Of a stretch of 64,000 bases of DNA, positions 55,786-61,659 are shown one piece after another. Made by a program: the position numbers and the translations under genes. Position 1 is the first letter of the stretch. Each line of letters starts with the position of its first letter. The notes below the pieces were generated by a model, which was not told the origin of the DNA, did not search any database, and was given only the letters and a program-made list of their open reading frames with translations. This DNA comes from Clostridium ihumii AP5. GTDB taxonomy: Bacteria > Bacillota > Clostridia > Clostridiales > Clostridiaceae. The DNA lies in NCBI RefSeq assembly GCF_000612845.1, contig NZ_CCAT010000046.1, positions 62,001 to 126,000 on the forward strand, read 5' to 3'.

Positions 55786-56460
55786 ATGATTTCAATTATA
55801 ATTCCTACATTAAATGAAGAAAAAAATATTGAGCCATTATTAAAATCTCTTAAAGAAATAAAATTGGATAAAGAAATTTTAATAGTAGATGGTGGTAGTA
55901 CAGATAAAACCAAGTTAATAGCATCTAAATATGCTACTGTTTTAGACTCTCCACGAGGAAGGTCTAATCAATTAAATTATGGTGTTAAGCATTCAAATGG
56001 TGATATACTGTGGTTTTTACATTGTGATTCAAAAATTTCATCAAATAGTCTTGATGAAATTTATATGACAATAAATGAAGGTTATATTGGAGGCTGTTTT
56101 TCCCTAATGTTTTATGATTATACAACTCCATTCTTAAAATATATCTCTTATACTTCAAACATTAGAGCAAAGTATTTAAAGTTAATTTTTGGTGACCAAG
56201 GTTTATTTATAAGAAGAGATATTTTTGAAAAAATGAATGGCTTTAAACATATGGATTTAATGGAAGATTGGGAGTTTTCTACTAGATTAAAAATGCTGGG
56301 CAAAACTAAAGTTTTAAAAACACCAATAGGAACATCAGCTAGACGTTTTAAAGCTGGTGGAACAGTAAAAACTCACCTTATGATGCATAAAATTAAAATA
56401 TTATATATGCTTGGAACTCCCCCTGAAAAATTAGCTAAAATATATAAAAATATAAGATAA
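55786..56460 (+). CDS. Family 2 glycosyltransferase, TIGR04283 type
   Basis: This 224-residue GT-A enzyme opens ISIIIPTLNEEKNIEPLL, followed by ILIVDGGSTDKT, SPRGRSNQLNYG and the metal-binding-type LHCDSKI. It matches the TIGR04283 group, named for association with radical SAM/selenodomain or arsenosugar clusters. It begins a six-gene operon with a TIGR04282 relative two genes later. TGAGGAGG precedes the ATG. The sugar donor and acceptor are unknown. Confidence 0.88.
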   Translation: MISIIIPTLNEEKNIEPLLKSLKEIKLDKEILIVDGGSTDKTKLIASKYATVLDSPRGRSNQLNYGVKHSNGDILWFLHCDSKISSNSLDEIYMTINEGYIGGCFSLMFYDYTTPFLKYISYTSNIRAKYLKLIFGDQGLFIRRDIFEKMNGFKHMDLMEDWEFSTRLKMLGKTKVLKTPIGTSARRFKAGGTVKTHLMMHKIKILYMLGTPPEKLAKIYKNIR

Positions 56461-56474
56461 CTGGAGAACTTATA

Positions 56475-57476
56475 ATGGAAAATTTAGATTTTAAAATAAG
56501 AAACTATCTTTTAAGTAATAACTTATATAAAAAATTAAATTTAGAAGAAAATTTTAATATTTCATTTTTAGCTCAAGGTGAATACAATATTAATTACAAA
56601 ATTGAAGATAGCAAAAATAAATACGTTTTTAGAATAAATACAGCTAGTCAACTTAACCTTGATAATCAAATAGAATATGAATTTAACGCTTTAAAAATAT
56701 TAAAAGAATCTACTGTAACTCCTAGACCATTATATGTAGATGGTACTAAAGAATCCTTTGATTTTGGAATACTTATCATGGAATTTTTAAATGGAGTTCC
56801 TTTAAATTATTCTACAGATCTTCATAAAGCAGCTTGCATATTTAGTAAAATACATACACTAAATATGCCTAAAAATTCAGGTCTTATAGTTGAAACTAAT
56901 ATAATGAGCGATAGGATAAATGAAAGTTCTTGGCTTTTAAAAGATTTCTTTAACAGCCCAATTCCTAACTTAGATTTAAAAAGATTTTTTCATAATTACC
57001 TAAATTGGTGTGAAAAAAATAAATTCCTTGAAAAATACTTTATTAATAATGATTTATTAGTACTTAACAATACAGAAGTAAATTCACATAACTTTATAAT
57101 TGGAGAAAATAGCTATTTAATAGATTGGGAAAAACCTGTTATAAGTCATCCATGTCAGGATTTAACTCAATTTTTAGCTGATACTACAACACTTTGGAGA
57201 AGTAACCATTTAATAAATACTAAAGATAAAGATGACTTTTTAAAGCTTTATTGTAATAAAACAAATTTTAATTTTAAGGATATAAAAGAGTCTATAAATC
57301 TTTACAATCCTTATCTATATCTTAGAGCTTTAAGTTGGTGTGCTATGGCACTTGTAAAATATCAAACTGAAGAGAAATTAATAAGAAATGATGAGATTTT
57401 CAATAAAATTCAGCAATATCTTAATAAAGAGTTTATAAATAATTTATTAAAAGAGTATATTGATTTTAAAATATAG
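56475..57476 (+). CDS. Aminoglycoside/choline kinase-like phosphotransferase
   Basis: This 333-residue protein has the APH kinase fold: an N-lobe NYKIEDSKNKYVFRIN (about 39-54), the hinge LIMEFLNGVPLNY, and a metal-binding YLIDWEKP. The catalytic loop usually reads HxDxxxxN. Here it is NTEVNSHN, so the His is Asn and the catalytic Asp is Glu. Activity is therefore uncertain. GGAG precedes the ATG, 14 bases after the glycosyltransferase. The substrate should be a hydroxyl metabolite of this operon's pathway. Confidence 0.8.
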   Translation: MENLDFKIRNYLLSNNLYKKLNLEENFNISFLAQGEYNINYKIEDSKNKYVFRINTASQLNLDNQIEYEFNALKILKESTVTPRPLYVDGTKESFDFGILIMEFLNGVPLNYSTDLHKAACIFSKIHTLNMPKNSGLIVETNIMSDRINESSWLLKDFFNSPIPNLDLKRFFHNYLNWCEKNKFLEKYFINNDLLVLNNTEVNSHNFIIGENSYLIDWEKPVISHPCQDLTQFLADTTTLWRSNHLINTKDKDDFLKLYCNKTNFNFKDIKESINLYNPYLYLRALSWCAMALVKYQTEEKLIRNDEIFNKIQQYLNKEFINNLLKEYIDFKI

Positions 57477-57492
57477 AAACAGGAGATTATTT

Positions 57493-58170
57493 ATGAAAAA
57501 AAATGCTTACATAATTTTTTCACGAGTTCCCGTAAGTGGCAAAACTAAAACTAGATTAATGCCTTATTTAACTGGAGATGAATGCTCTAATATTCATAAA
57601 ATGTTTCTTTTAGATTTGTTTCTTATGAGTGAAAATCTAAAAGAAAATGTAGATGTTTTTTTAAGTTACTCTAATGATGGAAATCCTTCAGAACTTCTTA
57701 ATTTATGTCCAAACTTTATTAGCTCCTTTCCTCAAGAAGGGCAATCACTTGGAGAAAAAATGAATAATTCTATAAATTTATTATTATCTAAGGGTTATGA
57801 AAAAGTAATTTTAACTGGCTCTGACATCCCTAATATAGATAGTACTATCATCTTTAATGGATTTAAAATATTAAATAGTAATGATATTGTACTGGCTCCA
57901 ACTTTAGATGGTGGTTATTATTTAATTGGATGCTCTAATCCAATTGATGATGTACTCACATCTCCTATGAATTGGGGCCATGATACGGTTTTTGAAAATA
58001 CAATAGAAACTATAAGTTTTTTTAATAAAACTTATGAACTAACCACTGAATTAAATGATATTGATACTATTAGTGATTTAATTAAATATATTGAATGTGA
58101 TACTAATTTAGGTTACACATTTAAATTTGCTAAAAGCTTAAATTTAGAAGAAAGGATAAAATATGAATAA
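57493..58170 (+). CDS. TIGR04282 family transferase (DUF2064)
   Basis: This 225-residue protein resembles nucleotidyl/glycosyl transferases of the TIGR04282/DUF2064 group. Motifs are FSRVPVSGKTKTRLMPYL (about 8-25), QGQSLGEKM-like EGQSLGEKMN, LTGSDIPNID and LAPTLDGGYYLIG. The ATG at 57493 is preferred to an earlier in-frame ATG at 57460 because CAGGAGATTATTT lies directly before it. It overlaps the next gene by 8 bases. The pairing of TIGR04282 with TIGR04283 is a recurring gene association. Confidence 0.88.
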   Translation: MKKNAYIIFSRVPVSGKTKTRLMPYLTGDECSNIHKMFLLDLFLMSENLKENVDVFLSYSNDGNPSELLNLCPNFISSFPQEGQSLGEKMNNSINLLLSKGYEKVILTGSDIPNIDSTIIFNGFKILNSNDIVLAPTLDGGYYLIGCSNPIDDVLTSPMNWGHDTVFENTIETISFFNKTYELTTELNDIDTISDLIKYIECDTNLGYTFKFAKSLNLEERIKYE

Positions 58171-59302
58171 TAACTTTGAAGTTACTAAAACCATAGATTT
58201 ACCTATATTCAAAAAGTACAAAAATGATTGTATTAACTGTAAAAAGTGTGTTAAAAGTTGTATTTTTCTTCAAGAATACTGTAACTCTCCAAAAGACTTT
58301 TTAAACGATCTAAATGAGACAAAAAAAATTAATGAAATAATGCCTTATTATTGCAGTTTATGCGGTTGTTGTAAACGTGAATGCCCCAAAGATATAAATA
58401 TGGGTGATGTTTTTCAAAGTCTTAGAGAGGAAATAACAACTAAAAACAAAGGTATACCTCCTATAAACAATGCTAAAATTATGGAATTTCACCAATATTT
58501 CAGTAATAAAAAAGTTTTTACGGGTATTTTAGGAAATGTTAAAACTAAAATATTTTTTATGCCTGGTTGCTCCCTTAATGGTTATGGAAATGATTTATCT
58601 TTAAAAACTTATAAATATTTAAGTGAACATATAGATAACTTAGGTTTGATACTTAATTGCTGCAATAAACCAACTCTTGATTTAGGGAAAAGAGATTTAT
58701 TTAATAAAAAATTTCATTCTTTTGTTGAAGAATTAAAAAAATTTAATAATGGAGACATTGAAATTATTACAGCTTGCCAATCTTGCTTTAAAATATTAAA
58801 ACAAGAAGCTCCTGAACTCAAAATTACTTCTTTATGGGCTTTATTTAAAGAATTTGATATTCCGAAGTCTGAAATTTTGAAAGGTAAAGATTCAGAGTTA
58901 GAGTTTTCTATAAAAGATTCATGCCAAGGACTTGATTATAATGAAATACAGGATGGTATTCGTTATATAATGTGTCGTCTTGGATATAAATTTGATAATC
59001 CTAAAGTTTCCAATACTTGTTGTGGTCTTGGTGGTCTTGTTCACTTAAGCAACCCTAATCTTTCTAACAAGATAAAAGTTAACTCCTTGAATCAATTAAA
59101 ATCTAAACGAGTTGTGACTTATTGTGGTGGTTGTCTTGGTACAGTCAATAATTCAGCTAAAACAGCTTATCACATATTGGAGTTAATATTTGAATCTAAT
59201 GAAACACTAAAGAATAGAGATAGTTTAAATATGTCAACTATTTCTAATTGGCAAAATAGATACACCGTAGCTTCTAAATTTAAGAAACTAGTTAGGAAGT
59301 GA
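58163..59302 (+). CDS. Fe-S oxidoreductase with two [4Fe-4S] motifs and CCG domains (GlpC/HdrD-like)
   Basis: This 379-residue protein has two N-terminal ferredoxin-like clusters (CINCKKCVKSC and CSLCGCCKRECPK, about residues 20-77). Two CCG-type regions follow: FFMPGCSLNGYG with LNCCNKP, and NTCCGLGGLVHLS with YCGGCLG. Such CCG domains bind non-cubane clusters in heterodisulfide reductases and glycerol-3-phosphate dehydrogenase subunit C. It may pass electrons to or from a substrate made by its operon partners. AAAGGAT precedes the ATG. Confidence 0.85.
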   Translation: MNNNFEVTKTIDLPIFKKYKNDCINCKKCVKSCIFLQEYCNSPKDFLNDLNETKKINEIMPYYCSLCGCCKRECPKDINMGDVFQSLREEITTKNKGIPPINNAKIMEFHQYFSNKKVFTGILGNVKTKIFFMPGCSLNGYGNDLSLKTYKYLSEHIDNLGLILNCCNKPTLDLGKRDLFNKKFHSFVEELKKFNNGDIEIITACQSCFKILKQEAPELKITSLWALFKEFDIPKSEILKGKDSELEFSIKDSCQGLDYNEIQDGIRYIMCRLGYKFDNPKVSNTCCGLGGLVHLSNPNLSNKIKVNSLNQLKSKRVVTYCGGCLGTVNNSAKTAYHILELIFESNETLKNRDSLNMSTISNWQNRYTVASKFKKLVRK

Positions 59303-59309
59303 TTATTTA

Positions 59310-59969
59310 ATGAAAAAAAGTACTTTAAATAAAATTTTGTTTATTATTTTTTTAATCATAGTTATTATGTTGTTATGTAAAAATACTGAGTTTCTAAGAA
59401 ATTGTTCACCTGAACAAATAAAAGTTTTTATAAACTCTTTTGGCCGTATTGCTCCTATAATTTACATAATTCTTTTTGCACTTGTACCACTGACATTTTT
59501 TCCTGACTCAGTTCTTGCTATTGCTAGTGGAATGGCATTTGGTCTTGTTAAAGGTACAATATACACTATGATTGGTGCATTAATAGGTGGAAGTTTAGCT
59601 TATTTTATTGCATATTACTTAGGTAAAGATGTTATATTAAAACTTACTAAAAATAAACATAAACTTGATTTTCTATCAAAGGGACATAGGGAATTTTACT
59701 CTGTTTTGATTTTAAGATTAATTCCATTAGTTCCATTTGATATTATAAGCTATGGCTCTGGATTATCCGGAATAAAATACAAAAATTTTCTAGCTGCAAC
59801 TGCTATAGGTATCATTCCTGGAGTAGTTATTTTCTCAAATTTAGGAGATAAATCACTGGATTTTAAATCGCCAGAGTTTTTAATAGCTATTCTCCTATTA
59901 GTTCTTCTTTTTGCATTATCATTATTCTTTAAGAAAAAGCTACTTGCTAAAAAGCAAATTGAAAATTAA
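59310..59969 (+). CDS. TVP38/TMEM64 (DedA-like) membrane protein
   Basis: This 219-residue membrane protein has about six hydrophobic segments and the SNARE-associated/VTT core: VPLTFFPDSVLAIASGMAFG, LIGGSLAYFIAYYLGK, and LRLIPLVPFDIISYGSGLSGI. DedA-superfamily proteins act as lipid scramblases or in membrane homeostasis. Family members often sit in TIGR04282/TIGR04283 clusters, as here. TAGGAAG precedes the ATG, eight bases after the Fe-S protein stop. Confidence 0.88.
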   Translation: MKKSTLNKILFIIFLIIVIMLLCKNTEFLRNCSPEQIKVFINSFGRIAPIIYIILFALVPLTFFPDSVLAIASGMAFGLVKGTIYTMIGALIGGSLAYFIAYYLGKDVILKLTKNKHKLDFLSKGHREFYSVLILRLIPLVPFDIISYGSGLSGIKYKNFLAATAIGIIPGVVIFSNLGDKSLDFKSPEFLIAILLLVLLFALSLFFKKKLLAKKQIEN

Positions 59970-59991
59970 AATCGGGAAATGGAGATTATAT

Positions 59992-60846
59992 ATGAAAAAA
60001 ATAATTTTTGATTGTGATAACACTATGGGATTTCCTAATTGTGATGTAGATGATGGGCTTACGCTTTTATATTTACTAGGTAGAAAAGATATTAGTCTTG
60101 AAGGTTTAACATTAACCTATGGAAATAATTCCTTAGATGTTGTTTATTCAACTACATTAGATTTAATAAAGGATTTAAATTTAAATCTAAACCCTTATAA
60201 AGGTACTGAAGATAAAAATAATCGAATTAGTGAAGCTAGCAAATTTTTAGCTACTACTGTTAAAAAGAATCCTCATGAAATAATAGTACTAGCAACAGGG
60301 GCACTAACTAATATTTATGGTGCATACCTTTATGACAATGATTTCTTTGATAACGTAAAAGAAATTGTATTAATGGGAGGCATAACTAAGCCCCTTATTG
60401 TAGATGGTCAGCTTATAAATGAATTGAACTTTTCATGTGATGCCGAAGCCACATATAATGTTATAAATTCTAATGCAAAAATTTCTATTTTAAATGGACA
60501 TACAACTATGGAAGCACTATTTTCTCACAATGAACTTGAAGAATTTAAAAATAGTGAATCTGAAGTTCTTAACTATATATATGACAAAATTTTGCCATGG
60601 TGTGAAAGAAATGAATCCATAACTGGATTTAAAGGATTTTGTAACTGGGATGTTGCAGCTGCAATATACATAACTAATCCTAAATTATTTAAAAATGAAA
60701 TAATTTCTATAAAAAGTTCTATAAGTGACTTATCTAAAGGACTTCTTAAAATAAATTCACATGGTAAAGAAATTAATATGCCTTCTAGCATAATAAATTT
60801 AAATGAATTTAACAAAGTATTTATAGACTCATTAAAAAATCTATAA
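59992..60846 (+). CDS. Nucleoside hydrolase (IUNH family)
   Basis: This 284-residue enzyme should hydrolyse the N-glycosidic bond of a ribonucleoside. The Ca2+-binding aspartate motif is spread out as FDCDNTMGFPNCDVDDG (residues 5-21), longer than the usual DTDPGxDD. ATGALTNI (about 102) and the His-containing CNWDVAAA segment (about 220) are also present. The ATG at 59992 follows TGGAGATTATAT. The longer frame from 59911 overlaps the TVP38 gene and lacks a ribosome binding site. It is the last gene of the operon. Confidence 0.88.
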   Translation: MKKIIFDCDNTMGFPNCDVDDGLTLLYLLGRKDISLEGLTLTYGNNSLDVVYSTTLDLIKDLNLNLNPYKGTEDKNNRISEASKFLATTVKKNPHEIIVLATGALTNIYGAYLYDNDFFDNVKEIVLMGGITKPLIVDGQLINELNFSCDAEATYNVINSNAKISILNGHTTMEALFSHNELEEFKNSESEVLNYIYDKILPWCERNESITGFKGFCNWDVAAAIYITNPKLFKNEIISIKSSISDLSKGLLKINSHGKEINMPSSIINLNEFNKVFIDSLKNL

Positions 60847-60854
60847 TTTATCAT

Positions 60855-60903
60855 GAGGTATTTGAAATCCAAATTTTATAAATTAATTTCAAATACCTCT
60901 TTC
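60855..60903 (+). terminator. Rho-independent terminator of the transferase operon
   Basis: GAGGTATTTGAAAT pairs perfectly with ATTTCAAATACCTC (60855-60868 with 60886-60899), followed by TTTC. The loop is 17 bases. Confidence 0.8.
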
Positions 60904-61104
60904 TAACTATATATTAAAATTTGTTTATTAACTTTTTAACATTTTTTTCAATTTTAAATATAATATTTATATAGCCTTTGTTTAATTTATTATAACTATA
61001 ACATTCTAATTAAGATATTTTAAAATATTGATAATTTTAGAATTTGTTAAAAATTTCAGATTGACATATAAAATAAATAAAGCTATACTTTTTATATAAA
61101 TAAA

Positions 61105-61266
61105 TATTACCTCGGTAGGTGAGGTTACTACAAGGATACGGGTTGCTGCCGTAAAAGTATGGAAACATTCTGAACTGGTCAGCAGGTTTTGCCGAACAAA
61201 GAAGGCTTAACCTAATGCAACTTCATTGCCTTGCAGAGCCAAAACTTGAACGAGAAAGTGTTGTTA
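61105..61266 (+). ncRNA. M-box (ykoK leader) Mg2+ riboswitch aptamer
   Basis: The conserved M-box blocks appear in order: TAGGTGAGGTTACTAC, AAGGATACG, GCTGCC, AAAAGTATGG, CTGAACTGGTCAGCAGG, and TTAACCTAATGCAACTTCAT with GCCTTGCAGAGCC. M-box RNAs fold when Mg2+ is high and terminate transcription of Mg2+ transporters. A terminator and an mgtA-type ATPase lie downstream, which fits. The exact ends of the aptamer are approximate. Confidence 0.92.
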
Positions 61267-61303
61267 TATGCCTTCGTTACGTTCAAGTTAACGAAGTTTT
61301 TTT
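61243..61303 (+). terminator. M-box expression platform: terminator with competing antiterminator
   Basis: CTTCGTTA pairs with TAACGAAG (61272-61279 with 61289-61296), followed by T7. The alternative pairing is a perfect 10-bp helix between AACTTGAACG (61243-61252) and CGTTCAAGTT (61280-61289). It uses the terminator loop and edge, so the two structures exclude each other. High Mg2+ should favour the terminator. Confidence 0.82.
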
Positions 61304-61337
61304 GTTTTATTTTTAAAAATATTGGAGGTGAAAAAGA

Positions 61338-61433
61338 ATGGAAGTTGGCGGTAGTAGTTTAGACAGTGAAGATTCACATCTTTATGACAAAAATTTAATA
61401 TATTATTTAGTCACATCCAGTCTTTTTAACTAA
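61338..61433 (+). CDS. Putative 31-aa leader peptide between the M-box and mgtA
   Basis: A strong TTGGAGGTG lies seven bases before the ATG. The peptide starts MEVGGSSLDSEDSHLYDKN and ends TSSLFN. It is not listed as a normal protein family and is too short to be an enzyme. An acidic stretch (D9, E11, D12) is encoded by GACAGTGAAGAT, and 61363-61374 within it is the reverse complement of 61505-61516. It may be a regulatory upstream ORF, as mgtL is for Salmonella mgtA, but it is not related in sequence. Confidence 0.6.
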   Translation: MEVGGSSLDSEDSHLYDKNLIYYLVTSSLFN

Positions 61434-61504
61434 TTAGAATGTGGCCTTATCTTATAAAATTTCATGTTATAAAGTAAATACATTTAATAGAATCACATCT
61501 ATAT

Positions 61505-61516
61505 AATCTTCACTGT
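61505..61516 (+). promoter_or_regulatory. Distal arm of a long-range 12-bp inverted repeat
   Basis: AATCTTCACTGT is the exact reverse complement of ACAGTGAAGATT at 61363-61374 inside the leader ORF. The arms are 130 bases apart. In the mRNA they could pair only when the leader ORF is free of ribosomes. Confidence 0.45.
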
Positions 61517-61659
61517 TTCTTTACTAATATCAATTCACAAGTATTATAAATATAAAAAATACTAAAACTATATAGAAATATTACATTAGGTTTTTAAAAA
61601 ATGTATTTATTAACCTTTAATTTTCTATTGCCTTTTTTAAGAATTTGGAGGTGTGAATT

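Noticed and set aside
59911-59991. Longer start of the nucleoside hydrolase overlapping the TVP38 gene
   Set aside because: No ribosome binding site is present there, and TGGAGATTATAT lies directly before the ATG at 59992.
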